Shown here: piece after piece, positions 16,473 through 26,634 of the stretch
Layout: the number at the start of each line of letters is the position of its first letter
How positions within the stretch are numbered: position 1 is the stretch's first letter
DNA from: Lysobacterales bacterium
GTDB taxonomy: Bacteria > Pseudomonadota > Gammaproteobacteria > Xanthomonadales > Xanthomonadaceae
NCBI GenBank assembly: GCA_014946745.1
Contig: JADCRD010000001.1
Location: forward strand, 992,001-1,056,000
Reading direction: 5' to 3'
Length of the DNA: 64,000 nt
Program-made: the position numbers and the translations under genes
The notes under the pieces: generated by a model
The model's input: only the letters and a program-made list of their open reading frames with translations
Database searches by the model: none
Told to the model about the DNA's origin: nothing

Positions 16473-17771
16473 ATGAACGGCGCCGTACTCGGGCAGCAGC
16501 CCAATAACCGCACCTTCGTCATGCCCAGTCCGGGCGGGGCCGCGGGCCCTTCGGAGCCCTCCGGCGGCGTCGAGCTTCCGCTGCGCCAGGAAGTGCGCGC
16601 AGGCGGCACGCCGCTGCTGGCGGCGGCCAATCCACTGCTGAATCTCGTTTTCCAGATCCGCACCCTGGTGCACAACGCCGAGCCGGATCGGCTGCGTGCG
16701 CATCTGGTGGACGAAGTGCGCCGCTTCGAGGCCACCGCCAAGGGCCTCGGCGTCAGCAATGAGCACGTGGTGGCGGCGCGCTACTGCCTGTGCACCGTGC
16801 TCGACGAGACCGCCGCGCAGACGCCCTGGGGCGGCAACGGTGCGTGGTCGCGCAACAGCCTGCTGGTCACCTTCCACAACGAGACCTGGGGTGGCGAGAA
16901 GTTCTTCCAGCTGCTCGCCAAGCTGGCACAGGCGCCAGCCCAGCACGTGGATCTGCTGGAGCTCATGTACTACTGCATCTGCCTGGGCTTCGAGGGCCGC
17001 TATCGGATCATCTCGAACGGCCAGGTGCAGCTGGAGACCCTGCGCCGACGCCTGCTGGAGATCATCAGCAGCCAGCGCGGGCAGGCGCCTTCCGCGCTGT
17101 CGCCGCGCTGGGAAGGTGTACCCGCCGAGCGCCCCCGCGCCTGGCGGATGATCCCGGTCTGGGCCAGCGCCACGCTGGCGCTGACGCTGCTGGTCGTGCT
17201 CTACATCGCGCTCTCGATCCTGCTGGGCGAGCGCTCGACGCCGCGCTTTGTCGCCATCACCCAGCTTGAAGTGCCGGCAGCACCGGTGGTGCCCCGCGAG
17301 GCGCCGCCGCCGATCAAGTTCTCGCACTTTCTCGCCGAGGAAATCGCGCAGGGTCTGGTGTCGGTGAACGAGACGGCTGAAGCGAGCACGGTGATTCTGC
17401 GCGGCAGCGGCCTGTTCCAGTCCGGCAGCACCGATCCGCAGCCGCAGTACGCGCGCATCATCCAGCGCGTTGGCGAAGCGGTCGGCGAACTGCCCGTGCG
17501 TCCGCGCGTGCTGGTCGAAGGCCATACCGACAACGTGCCGATCCGCAGCCTGCGTTTCCCCTCGAACTGGGAGCTGTCGGTGGCGCGTGCGCGCTCGGTG
17601 GCGCTGGTGCTGGGTCAGGTGCTCGGCGCTGAGCATGTGATCGAGTATGAAGGCCGGGGCGAAGCCCGGCCTGTGCAGGACAACGCCACGCCCGAGGGTC
17701 GCGCGCAGAACCGCCGCGTCGAGATCACGGTGTTCGCCACGCCGGCCCAGCTGGTGCGGGAGGTGCGCTGA
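16473..17771 (+). CDS. tssL: T6SS inner-membrane protein TssL with OmpA-like domain
   Basis: TssL (DotU family) is part of the inner-membrane complex with TssM. The 432-residue product has the cytoplasmic DotU domain (about 45-215: AAARYCLCTVLDETAAQTPW, TWGGEKFFQLL, CICLGFEGRYR), one transmembrane helix (227-251), and a periplasmic OmpA-type peptidoglycan-binding domain (about 330-425: VLVEGHTDNVPI, WELSVARARSVALVL, AQNRRVEI). This is the evolved TssL form that anchors itself to the cell wall, so no separate TagL/TagN is needed. A GGGGGAC ribosome site lies before the ATG. The stop overlaps tssM. Confidence 0.97.
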   Translation: MNGAVLGQQPNNRTFVMPSPGGAAGPSEPSGGVELPLRQEVRAGGTPLLAAANPLLNLVFQIRTLVHNAEPDRLRAHLVDEVRRFEATAKGLGVSNEHVVAARYCLCTVLDETAAQTPWGGNGAWSRNSLLVTFHNETWGGEKFFQLLAKLAQAPAQHVDLLELMYYCICLGFEGRYRIISNGQVQLETLRRRLLEIISSQRGQAPSALSPRWEGVPAERPRAWRMIPVWASATLALTLLVVLYIALSILLGERSTPRFVAITQLEVPAAPVVPREAPPPIKFSHFLAEEIAQGLVSVNETAEASTVILRGSGLFQSGSTDPQPQYARIIQRVGEAVGELPVRPRVLVEGHTDNVPIRSLRFPSNWELSVARARSVALVLGQVLGAEHVIEYEGRGEARPVQDNATPEGRAQNRRVEITVFATPAQLVREVR

Positions 17772-20700
17772 TGTTGGCCCAACTGTTCGGCCTGCTGTTC
17801 CATCGCCGGGTGTTCATCGCCCTGGGCCTGATCCTGCTGGCCCTGCTCATCTGGTTTGTCGGCCCACTGTTCGCCTTCGCCGACTGGCGCCCGCTGGAAC
17901 CGGTGCGGGTGCGCCTGTGGATCATCGGCCTGCTGTTCGGGCTGGTGCTGCTGCGGATCGTCGCGCGCTTCTGGCGCGACAAGCGCATGAACACCCGTTT
18001 GGTCGATGCCGTGCTCGGCCTGCGCGGCCAGCCCGAGGGCCCGGAAGACCCCAACAAGCCGGCCATCGATGCGCTGCGCGCCGACTTCCAGCGCGCGCTG
18101 GTGCAGATGCGCGACACCCGCTTCAGCAGCGGCCGCGACGGTGAGGGCTTCTGGTCGCGGCTGGGGCGGCGCTACGTCTACCAGATGCCCTGGTATGTCT
18201 TCATTGGCGCGCCGGGCTCGGGCAAGACCACGGCGCTGGTCAACAGCGGGCTGCGCTTTCCGCTCGCGCAGACGCTGGGCAAGGAGAGCGTGCGCGGCGT
18301 CGGCGGCACGCGCAGCTGCGACTGGTGGTTTGCCGAAGAAGCCGTGCTGCTGGACACCGCCGGCCGCTACACCACGCAGGAGAGCAATGCCGACGCCGAT
18401 CGTGCCGAGTGGGAGGGCTTTCTCGGACTGCTGAAACGCTTCCGTCCGCGGCAGCCGCTGAACGGCGCCATCCTCACGCTGTCGGTGCAGGATCTGCTGT
18501 CGGCGGACGAAACCGAGCGCCGCCGCCACGCCGAGCGTCTGCGCGCGCGCCTGCTGGAGCTGACCGGCAATCTGGGCATCGCATTTCCGATCTATGTGCT
18601 GGTCACCAAGGCCGACCAGCTGGGCGGCTTCAACGAGTTTTTCGAGCGCCTGAGCAAGGAGGAGCGTGCCCAGGTCTGGGGCGCCACCCTGCCGCTGCCA
18701 GGGCAGATCGAGGCCGGGCGCGACGATCTCGACAGCCTGCTGCAGCACGAGCTGGAGGCCTTGAACCGTCGCCTGTTCGACCGCCTGCCCGAGATGCTGC
18801 TGCACGAGCTCGACCCGTCGCGGCGTGCCCGCGCCTACGCGCTGCCGCAGCACTTCGCTGGCCTGCTGGCGCCGCTGCGCGAGGTGCTGTCGGAAGTCTT
18901 CGCCGGCAAGCGCTTCGGGCCGGCAGCCATGCTGCGCGGCGTGTACTTCACCAGCGGCACCCAGGACGGCACCAGCTTTGATCGCCTGCTGGGCAGCCTG
19001 CAGCGCAGTCTGGGCTTTGACGCCCGCGTGGCCTTGCCCAGCCAGGCGCAGAGCGGACGCAGCTTCTTCTTGCACGATCTGCTGCACAAGGTGGTGCTGC
19101 CCGAGGCGCATCTGGCCGGACGCAATCGCAGCGCGGAGCGACGCGAGCGCTGGCTGGGCGCGGCCGGGCATCTCTCGGCATGGACGGCGGCGGTGGTGCT
19201 GAGCGTGGGCATGCTCGGCAGCTATCGCGGCAATCTCGACTACGTCGGCTATGTGGATGAGAGCACCGAGGTGATCGGTGAGCATCTGGCCGAGGCGCGG
19301 CGCAGCAACAACTACACCATGGCGGTGATGCTGCCCCTGCTCAGCGCCATTGAGCGGGTCGCCGATGGCCCCGATTTCATCGTCACCGAGCCGCCGCTGC
19401 GGCTGCGCTTCGGGCTGTTCCAGGGCGACAAGCTGGACGCCGCAGCGCGCAGCACCTATCGGCGCAGCCTGGAGGCCGTGCTGCTGCCGCAGGTCGTGGA
19501 CCGTGTGCATCTGATCCTGCAGGGCACGCCTGAGGACGATCTCGAATTCAGCTACGAGGCGCTGCGCGTCTACCTGATGCTGCATCAGCCTGAGCACTAC
19601 GTCGCTCGCGAGGTGGAGAGCTTCCTGCGCGACGACTTCGAGTCGAGCCTGCCGGCCAGCATGCCGCCGAGCGAGCGCGAGCTGCTGCAGCATCACCTGG
19701 CGCGTCTGCTGCACGAGGGCCAGATCGTGCCGACACGAGTGATGGATGCCGAACTGGTCGAACGCGTGCGCGATCGGCTGGGCGGCTTCTCGCTCGCTCA
19801 GCGCGGCTACAGCCGGCTGCGTCGCGAGCTGCTGGAGCAGCCCATGCGCGACTTCACGCTGGCGGATCTCGGCGGCGACCGCGCCGCGCTGGTCTTCGAC
19901 AGCGCTAGCGGCAAGGGGCTGCGCTCCGGCGTGCCCGGTCTGTTCACCCATCACGGCTACCACCAGGTCTTTCTTCCCGAGGTGCGTTCGGTGATCGGCC
20001 GCATGCAGGACGAGGAGTCCTGGGTGCTGGGCCGCGCCGCCCACACCGGCGAGCGCCAGCTGCGCGACCAGGTGCAGGGCGTGCTGCCGCGGCAGATGCG
20101 CGAGCTCTACCTCAACGAGTACCGCGAGAAGTGGACGACCTTTCTCGCGGACGTGCGGATCAAGCAGCCCGGCAGCATCATGGAGAGCCGCGAGTTCGCT
20201 CGCGTGCTGGCCTCGCGCGCCGACTCGCCGCTGCGTCGCCTGCTGGAGGCGGTGGCACGCGAGACGCGTCTTTCCAAAGTCGAGCAGGCCACCGACAACA
20301 ACTCGCTGCTGGCCCGCGCGGAGCGTCGTTTGACGGCGGAGCGCAGCACCGTCGAGCGCATCGCCGGCCCGGTGGACGTGCTCTCGCCCAACCGCATGGA
20401 GCAGAACATCGAGCAGGTCCTGGTCGACGATCACTTCGCCTACCTGCACCAGTTGGTCGGCGATGGCTCGGGCAGCGCGCCGGTCGAGCAGATCCTCAAC
20501 ATGTTCAACGAGCTCTACATGGGCCTGGGCTCGGTCGAGTCGGCCATTCAGGCGCGCACCCAGGCGGTGCCGCCGACCGAAATGCTCGGCAAAGTTCGCG
20601 CCGAGGCGGCCTATCTGCCCGACATGGTGCGCGGCATGGTCGAAGGGCTCACCGACAGCAGCCAGCGCTTCGCTGAGGGCAATGTGCGGCAGTCGCTGTC

Positions 20701-21373
20701 GGCCGAGATCGATGCCGAGGTGGGGCAGTTCTGCCGCAGCGCTCTGGGCGATCGCTATCCGTTCACCCGCAGCTCGCTGAAGGACGTGACGCTTTCGGAC
20801 TTCCAGACCCTGTTCGCGCCGGGCGGGCGCTTCGATGGCTTCTTCCGCACCCGGCTTGCGCCGCAGACCGACACCACCGGCACAGCCTGGGTGCTGCGCC
20901 AGGCCAGCGGCAACACGGTGTCGATGACGCCCTTCCAGAATGCAGCGGCGATTCGCGAGGTGTTCTTCCCGCGCGGCGGCAGCAGCATGGACCTCTCCTT
21001 CGAGCTGCGCATCCTGACCATGGACCCCAGCATCGAGCGCCTGACGCTTGATTTCGACGGCCAGATGTTCACCTATGACCACGGCCCCAACAACGTCTTC
21101 CGGGTCACCTGGCCCGGCCAGGGGCAGGGCAACATCCGCGCGGTCGCCTCGGCAACTGCGACCGGCGAGCGCAGCCGCAGCTGGTCCGGCCCGTGGGCGC
21201 TGTTCCGCCTGTTCGATGCGGCCGAGCTGCGGCCGGGCGTCGGTCCGGAGCGCTTCAACGCCACCCTCGACATCGAAGGCCGGCGCGTGCAGCTCGACAT
21301 CACCGCGAACAGCGTGCGCAATCCGTTCCAGATGCGTGAAGTGATGCGCTTCCGCTGCCCCTCGCGTGCCTGA
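17771..21373 (+). CDS. tssM: T6SS inner-membrane channel protein TssM (IcmF)
   Basis: TssM is the large inner-membrane component that spans the periplasm to TssJ. The 1,200-residue product has two N-terminal transmembrane helices (about 12-36 and 48-67), a cytoplasmic NTPase-like domain with an intact Walker A, GAPGSGKTT (146-154), and VLLDTAGRY as Walker B, a third transmembrane helix near residues 462-480, then the long periplasmic IcmF/VasK region ending in a beta-rich domain (WALFRLFDAAELR). The Walker A is complete; some TssM proteins lack it. The start overlaps the tssL stop. Confidence 0.97.
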   Translation: MLAQLFGLLFHRRVFIALGLILLALLIWFVGPLFAFADWRPLEPVRVRLWIIGLLFGLVLLRIVARFWRDKRMNTRLVDAVLGLRGQPEGPEDPNKPAIDALRADFQRALVQMRDTRFSSGRDGEGFWSRLGRRYVYQMPWYVFIGAPGSGKTTALVNSGLRFPLAQTLGKESVRGVGGTRSCDWWFAEEAVLLDTAGRYTTQESNADADRAEWEGFLGLLKRFRPRQPLNGAILTLSVQDLLSADETERRRHAERLRARLLELTGNLGIAFPIYVLVTKADQLGGFNEFFERLSKEERAQVWGATLPLPGQIEAGRDDLDSLLQHELEALNRRLFDRLPEMLLHELDPSRRARAYALPQHFAGLLAPLREVLSEVFAGKRFGPAAMLRGVYFTSGTQDGTSFDRLLGSLQRSLGFDARVALPSQAQSGRSFFLHDLLHKVVLPEAHLAGRNRSAERRERWLGAAGHLSAWTAAVVLSVGMLGSYRGNLDYVGYVDESTEVIGEHLAEARRSNNYTMAVMLPLLSAIERVADGPDFIVTEPPLRLRFGLFQGDKLDAAARSTYRRSLEAVLLPQVVDRVHLILQGTPEDDLEFSYEALRVYLMLHQPEHYVAREVESFLRDDFESSLPASMPPSERELLQHHLARLLHEGQIVPTRVMDAELVERVRDRLGGFSLAQRGYSRLRRELLEQPMRDFTLADLGGDRAALVFDSASGKGLRSGVPGLFTHHGYHQVFLPEVRSVIGRMQDEESWVLGRAAHTGERQLRDQVQGVLPRQMRELYLNEYREKWTTFLADVRIKQPGSIMESREFARVLASRADSPLRRLLEAVARETRLSKVEQATDNNSLLARAERRLTAERSTVERIAGPVDVLSPNRMEQNIEQVLVDDHFAYLHQLVGDGSGSAPVEQILNMFNELYMGLGSVESAIQARTQAVPPTEMLGKVRAEAAYLPDMVRGMVEGLTDSSQRFAEGNVRQSLSAEIDAEVGQFCRSALGDRYPFTRSSLKDVTLSDFQTLFAPGGRFDGFFRTRLAPQTDTTGTAWVLRQASGNTVSMTPFQNAAAIREVFFPRGGSSMDLSFELRILTMDPSIERLTLDFDGQMFTYDHGPNNVFRVTWPGQGQGNIRAVASATATGERSRSWSGPWALFRLFDAAELRPGVGPERFNATLDIEGRRVQLDITANSVRNPFQMREVMRFRCPSRA

Positions 21374-21374
21374 G

Positions 21375-21950
21375 ATGGCGAGCTATGGCCTGTTCGGCAA
21401 GCTGCCCGCGCTGGGCGATTTCGTCGCCCGCGGGCTGGCGGGAGACGACCTGCGGCGGATCGACGACTGGCTCGCCCGCGGCATGCTGGCCCTGCAGTCC
21501 TCGTCGGCGCAGTGGCTGGACAGCTACCTGGTCAGCCCGGTCTGGCAGTGCCTGATCCCGGCCGGCCGCCTGTGCAGCGAGCCCTGTGCGGCGGCTGTCA
21601 TGCCCAGCGTCGACCGGGTCGGGCGCTACTTTCCGCTGCTCGCCGTGCGCGCGCTGCCGCCGCCGAGCGAGGCCGCTGCGCTGATCCCCGAGCTGGCGAT
21701 CGTGGCGGCGAGCCTGCCCGCCGCTCTGCACGAGCAGTTGGGCCCCGACCTGCTGCTGGAGCGGCTGGCCCAGCCCAATCCTCGGCCTGTGGCCGCCCCG
21801 GACGGCGAGCGTCTGCTGGCCGGCTTCCGCGCGGACGGCGATGTTTCCCTGTGCTGGAGCCTGCCGGGCCCGCTGGCGCCGTTTCGTTTCGTCAGCCATC
21901 GTGGGCCGGCCGACCCGGGGCTGTTTCTCAGCCTGTTCGAGGGGCGCTGA
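21375..21950 (+). CDS. tagF: T6SS-associated protein TagF (post-translational repressor)
   Basis: TagF-family proteins repress T6SS firing independently of, or together with, the PpkA/PppA switch. The 191-residue product starts [20 protein letters not shown], the usual TagF N-terminus, followed by [12 protein letters not shown], then [13 protein letters not shown], and ends with [19 protein letters not shown] three codons upstream is also possible. It lies one base past the tssM stop and is the last gene of the rightward T6SS unit. In some species TagF is fused to PppA; here the two are separate. Confidence 0.92.
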   Translation: MASYGLFGKLPALGDFVARGLAGDDLRRIDDWLARGMLALQSSSAQWLDSYLVSPVWQCLIPAGRLCSEPCAAAVMPSVDRVGRYFPLLAVRALPPPSEAAALIPELAIVAASLPAALHEQLGPDLLLERLAQPNPRPVAAPDGERLLAGFRADGDVSLCWSLPGPLAPFRFVSHRGPADPGLFLSLFEGR

Positions 21951-21952
21951 GT

Positions 21953-21988
21953 CGGGCTCGAGGCCTTCCGGGGCCTCCGCGGAGCCCG
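21953..21988 (+). terminator. Nested hairpin after tagF
   Basis: CGGGCTC (21953-21959) pairs with GAGCCCG (21982-21988), and inside it GAGGCC (21960-21965) pairs with GGCCTC (21972-21977). It lies 3 bases after the tagF stop, at the end of the T6SS unit, and directly before the accD promoter. There is no U-run, so termination may need Rho. Confidence 0.5.
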
Positions 21989-21990
21989 CC

Positions 21991-21999
21991 TGCTAGAAT
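21991..21999 (+). promoter_or_regulatory. Extended -10 promoter of accD
   Basis: TGCTAGAAT is an extended -10 (TGn plus TAGAAT), followed by the GC-rich discriminator CGCGCC. It leaves a leader of about 30 bases before the accD ATG. No -35 match at 17 bases, as is usual for extended -10 promoters. Confidence 0.5.
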
Positions 22000-22036
22000 C
22001 GCGCCCCCTTCACACAGGCAGGCGGGTGTCTCGCCC

Positions 22037-22926
<890 letters not shown>

Positions 22927-22930
<4 letters not shown>

Positions 22931-24264
22931 GCGGCAAGCGCTGGTTCGGCACCGATGGCATCCGCGGCCGCGTCGGCGAAGGCCCGATCTCAGCCGACTT
23001 CGTGCTGAAGCTCGGCTGGGCCGCGGGCCGCGTGCTGGCCCGCGAAGGCCACGCCAGCGTGGTCATCGGCAAGGACACGCGCATCAGCGGCTACATGTTC
23101 GAGTCGGCGCTGGAGGCTGGCCTGGTCGCTGCCGGCGCCAACGTGATGCTGCTGGGGCCGATGCCGACGCCGGGCGTGGCCCTGCTGACCCGCCAGCTCG
23201 GCGCGGACGCCGGCATCGTTATCAGCGCCTCGCACAATCCGCACTACGACAACGGCATCAAGTTCTTCTCGGCTGACGGCGAGAAGCTCACCGATGAGGT
23301 CGAGCATGCCATCGAGGCCGAGCTGGAGCGCGCCTTCAGCACGGTCGACTCCGAGCAGCTGGGCAAGGCCGTGCGCATTTGCGATGCCGCGCAGCGCTAC
23401 AGCAGTTTCTGCAAGTCGACGGTCGACAAGGGCTTCAGCCTGCGCGGCATGAAGATCGTGCTCGACTGCGCCCACGGTGCGAACTACCAGATCGCGCCTG
23501 AACTGTTCCGCGAACTTGGCGCCGACGTGATCTCGATGGGCGCCTCGCCCGACGGACTCAACATCAACCAGGACTGCGGCAGTACCCACATGAGCAGCCT
23601 GCAGGCCCTGGTGCGCGGTTCGGGCGCCGCACTCGGCATCGCCTTCGACGGCGACGGCGACCGCGTGCTGTTCGTCGACGCTGACGGCGAGATCGTCGAC
23701 GGCGATGCGCAGATCTACATCCTCGCCTGCGACCGCCTGGCGAAGGGAGAGACGTTGGGCACCGTGGTCGGCACGCTGATGACCAACTACGGCCTCGAAC
23801 GCGCCTTCGCGCAGCGCGGCATCGCGTTCGCGCGCGCCAAGGTCGGCGACCGCTACGTGCTGGAGCAGCTGAAGGCCCACGGCGGGCGGATCGGCGGCGA
23901 GGCCTCGGGCCATATCCTGGTGCTCGACAAGGCCAGCACCGGCGACGGCATCGTCAGCGCGCTGCAGGTCTTGCAGGCCGTGCGGCGCAGTGGAAAATCG
24001 CTCAAGGCCCTGCTGGAAGGGCTGAGCTGGATCCCGCAGAAAACCGTGAATGTGCGCATCACCCCAGGCGCCAAGCCGCTGGAGTCGGCAGGGGTGCAGG
24101 CGGAGGCCAAGGCGGCCGAAGCCCGGCTTGAGGGCAGGGGACGTCTGGTCCTGCGCGCCTCCGGCACCGAACCGCTGATCCGGATCACCGTGGAGGCGGA
24201 CGACGAAGCCTTGCTGCTGGATGTGCAGCGTCGCTTGCGCGACGCCGTGGAACAGGCGTTGTAG
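22927..24264 (+). CDS. glmM: Phosphoglucosamine mutase GlmM
   Basis: GlmM converts glucosamine-6-phosphate to glucosamine-1-phosphate for UDP-GlcNAc, feeding peptidoglycan and LPS. The 445-residue product is full length: WFGTDGIRG at 6-14, the phosphoserine loop [12 protein letters not shown] with Ser102, the metal loop DGDGDR near 240, the sugar loop GGEASGH near 325, and the phosphate-binding [14 protein letters not shown] at the end. It overlaps accD by 4 bases. The gene most often seen next in gammaproteobacteria (tpiA/secG or similar) is absent; a repeat element follows instead. Confidence 0.97.
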
Positions 24265-24276
24265 CGCTTGTTCGAT

Positions 24277-24418
24277 GGGATTGGGGATTAGGGATTGGGG
24301 ATTGAACCGGGCGGCGCACTGCTGGGCTTGATGTAGTCGGCTTCGCTGGCAGCCTGAGTGCAATAGTCGCTCAGCCCGTCCGCGTGCTTTGAATCCCCAA
24401 TCCCCAATCCCCAATCCC
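24277..24418. repeat. Inverted heptamer-array element 1 (GGGATTG units)
   Basis: The left arm (24277-24303) is four tandem units of GGGATTR; the right arm (24392-24418) is four units of the reverse complement, AATCCCC. The arms are 27 bases each and differ at one base when folded back. The 88-base core between them does not resemble the core of the second such element at 56253-56457. It fills most of the 213-base gap between glmM and the oxygenase gene. No transposase is linked. The G-runs could form a hairpin or G-quadruplex. Origin and function unknown. Confidence 0.85.
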
Positions 24419-24477
24419 GTCGCCTCAAGACCCCAGAACCCACAACTCCGCCGCTGCCAACAACGAAGGCGAACACC

Positions 24478-25410
24478 ATGTCCATCCCCACCCTCGATAT
24501 CCGCCGCTTTGACACCGACCGTGATGCCTTCGTCGCCGAGCTGGGCGCGGCGTATCGCGAATGGGGCTTCTGCGGCATTCGCGGCCACGGTATTCCGCAG
24601 GCGCAGATTGATCGCGCCTACGACGTGTTCCATCGCTTTTTTGCCTTGCCTGAAGCAGTGAAGAAGCAGTACCACGTGCCGGGCGGCGGCGGTGCACGCG
24701 GCTACACGCCCTTCGGCATCGAGACCGCCAAGGGTGCCAAGCACTTCGACCTGAAGGAGTTCTGGCACGTCGGCCGCGAGATCGCCCGCGACTCGAAGTA
24801 CGCGGACGTGATGCCGGCCAATCTCTGGCCGAGCGAGATCGCCGACTTCCGCGAGGTCGCCTACGGCCTCTACACCACCCTCGACCAGCTGGGCTCGCGC
24901 GTGCTGTCGGCGCTGGCCCTGCACATCGACCTGCCGGCCGACTGGTTCGCCGACAAGACGAACTTCGGCAACTCGATCCTGCGGCCGATCCACTACCCGC
25001 CGATCACCGCCGACGACATCCCCAACGTGCGCGCCGGCGCGCATGAGGACATCAATCTGATCACCCTGCTGGTCGGCGCGTCTGCGGCCGGGCTGGAAGT
25101 GCTGTCGCGCAAGGGCGAGTGGGTGCCGTTCACCGCCGATGAGGACACCATCGTCGTCAACATCGGCGACATGCTGCAGCGCCTGACCAATCACGTGTAT
25201 CCCTCGACCACACACCGGGTCACCAACCCGCCCGGCGAGGCCGCGCGCAAGCCGCGCTACTCCACGCCCTTCTTCCTGCATCCGAACCCGGACTTCCTGA
25301 TCGAGACCCTGCCGCAGTGCATCTCGGCCGGGAACCCCAACCGCTACCCCGAGCCGATCAGCTCGCACGACTACCTGATGGAGCGGCTGCGCGAGATCAA
25401 GCTGGTTTGA
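24478..25410 (+). CDS. 2OG-Fe(II) oxygenase, isopenicillin N synthase family
   Basis: A soluble non-haem iron dioxygenase-type enzyme of 310 residues. The N-terminal DIOX_N region (1-105) includes GFCGIRGHGIP (30-40) and GGARGYTPFGIE. The jelly-roll core carries the iron triad H189, D191 and H246 (AHEDINL and STTHRV), and R260-x-S262 (KPRYSTPFF), which binds the 2-oxoglutarate carboxylate. The active site is therefore complete. The substrate cannot be told; family members act in secondary metabolism, amino-acid hydroxylation or ethylene formation. A GAAGG site precedes the ATG. It is isolated between two repeat-bearing gaps. Confidence 0.88.
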   Translation: MSIPTLDIRRFDTDRDAFVAELGAAYREWGFCGIRGHGIPQAQIDRAYDVFHRFFALPEAVKKQYHVPGGGGARGYTPFGIETAKGAKHFDLKEFWHVGREIARDSKYADVMPANLWPSEIADFREVAYGLYTTLDQLGSRVLSALALHIDLPADWFADKTNFGNSILRPIHYPPITADDIPNVRAGAHEDINLITLLVGASAAGLEVLSRKGEWVPFTADEDTIVVNIGDMLQRLTNHVYPSTTHRVTNPPGEAARKPRYSTPFFLHPNPDFLIETLPQCISAGNPNRYPEPISSHDYLMERLREIKLV

Positions 25411-25517
25411 CGTCCCGAACTTCCAGCTCACGACGTCCTTTCTACGCTGCACTCTTTCGCGGCGATCGCGGCGCCGCGGTTCCATCGGCTTGCGCCCGAG
25501 CCTGGCGCGCTGTGCCC

Positions 25518-25560
25518 CTTCTTCCCACGGGAGAAGGTGGCGCGAAGCGCCGGATGAGGG
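25518..25560. repeat. REP-like double hairpin
   Basis: A stem CTTCTTCC...GGGAGAAG (25518-25536, one wobble pair) is followed by GGCGC-GAA-GCGCC (25539-25551) and then CGGATGAGGG. This arrangement is a familiar dispersed intergenic repeat in xanthomonads and relatives; that link is from memory. It sits in the 216-base gap before the aldo/keto reductase gene. I see nothing else in that gap. Confidence 0.55.
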
Positions 25561-25626
25561 GCGCTACAGAGCGCAGCCCTCCATTCGCCCGCCCGCAAGT
25601 CGGGTGACCCGACAGGCCCGAACCGC

Positions 25627-26535
25627 ATGAACATCCACGCCACCCGCAGCCTGCCTCGCTCCCGTTTCCACGGACTCAGCCCCGTCGTCGCCGGCTGCTG
25701 GCGCATGGCCGGCTGGGGCATGGACGTCGATGCGCGCATCCGCTGGATCGAGGGCTGCCTCGAACTCGGCGTCACCAGCTTCGACCACGCCGACATCTAC
25801 GGCGACTACGCGGTCGAGGGCCTGTTCGGCGAGGCGCTGGCGCGTGCGCCGGGCCTGCGTCAGCGCCTGCAGCTGGTCAGCAAGTGCGGCATCCGCCTGG
25901 TCTCGCCAGCGCGCCCCGGGCATCGCATCAAGAGTTACGACACCTCGTCGGCGCACATCGTTGCCAGCGTCGACCACAGCCTGCACGCGCTGCGCACCGA
26001 CCATCTCGACCTGCTGCTGATCCATCGGCCCGATCCCCTGCTCGATGTGGCTGACGTCGCGGGCGCGTTCGAGCGTCTGCAGCGCGCGGGCAAGGTGCTG
26101 CGCTTTGGCGTGTCGAACTTCAGCCCGGCGCAGTTCGAGCTGCTGGATTCCGCGGTCGAGCTGGTGACCCAGCAGGTCGAGCTGAGCCCGCTGGCGCGCG
26201 CCGTGCTGCATGACGGCACCCTGGATCAGTGCCAGCAGCTCGGCGTGCAGCCGATGCTGTGGAGCCCGCTGGCCGGCGGCCGCGTGCTGAAGGGCGAGGG
26301 CGAGGACGCGCAGCGCGTGCGCGCCGAGCTTGAACGCATCGGCGCCGAACTCGGCGAGAGTGCGGCCAGCGTGGCCTATGCCTGGGGCCTGCGCCACCCG
26401 AGTCGGCCGCTGGCGATCACCGGCAGCCAGCGCCTTGAGGGCATTGCCGAGGCCGTCGCGGCCACGCGGCTGCAGCTGTCGCGCGAGGCGTGGCATGCGC
26501 TGTGGACGGCTGGCGCGGGGATGCGCGTGCCCTGA
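25627..26535 (+). CDS. Aldo/keto reductase
   Basis: NADPH-dependent oxidoreductase of the aldo/keto reductase fold, 302 residues, closest in layout to the YdhF branch. The catalytic tetrad is visible as D53 and Y58 (SFDHADIYGDY), K86 (LVSKCGI) and H133 (LLLIHRPDP). Further conserved parts are the VLRFGVSNFSP strand, WSPLAGGRVLKG, and the cofactor-binding AITGSQRLEGIAEAV near the end. The substrate is unknown. It lies alone, 216 bases after the oxygenase gene and about 100 bases before the amine oxidase gene. Confidence 0.92.
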   Translation: MNIHATRSLPRSRFHGLSPVVAGCWRMAGWGMDVDARIRWIEGCLELGVTSFDHADIYGDYAVEGLFGEALARAPGLRQRLQLVSKCGIRLVSPARPGHRIKSYDTSSAHIVASVDHSLHALRTDHLDLLLIHRPDPLLDVADVAGAFERLQRAGKVLRFGVSNFSPAQFELLDSAVELVTQQVELSPLARAVLHDGTLDQCQQLGVQPMLWSPLAGGRVLKGEGEDAQRVRAELERIGAELGESAASVAYAWGLRHPSRPLAITGSQRLEGIAEAVAATRLQLSREAWHALWTAGAGMRVP

Positions 26536-26634
26536 AACTCCTGCAGGCCCGGCCTGCGCGCGCTGCGGCTGAAGCCGCGTGCTGCAGCGGGAGAGCCTGC
26601 AAACCAGCGCCATCCGCTCGGAGATCGACCTCGC

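Noticed and set aside
14885-16759. Open frame of over 600 codons on the minus strand opposite tssK
   Set aside because: Antisense to tssJ, tssK and tssL, all firmly identified.
17615-21082. Open frame of more than 1,100 codons on the minus strand, opposite tssL and tssM
   Set aside because: It mirrors the reading frame of clearly conserved tssM, is full of Gln/His/Arg/Ala typical of antisense frames in GC-rich DNA, and has no recognisable domain.
24288-24303. GGGATT arrays considered as a CRISPR array
   Set aside because: Units are only 6-7 bases, contiguous, with no spacers, and face each other in inverted orientation. No cas genes.
22990-25485. Open frame of over 800 codons on the minus strand opposite glmM and the oxygenase gene
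   Set aside because: It passes through the repeat element and both genes in antisense. No start context or domain.
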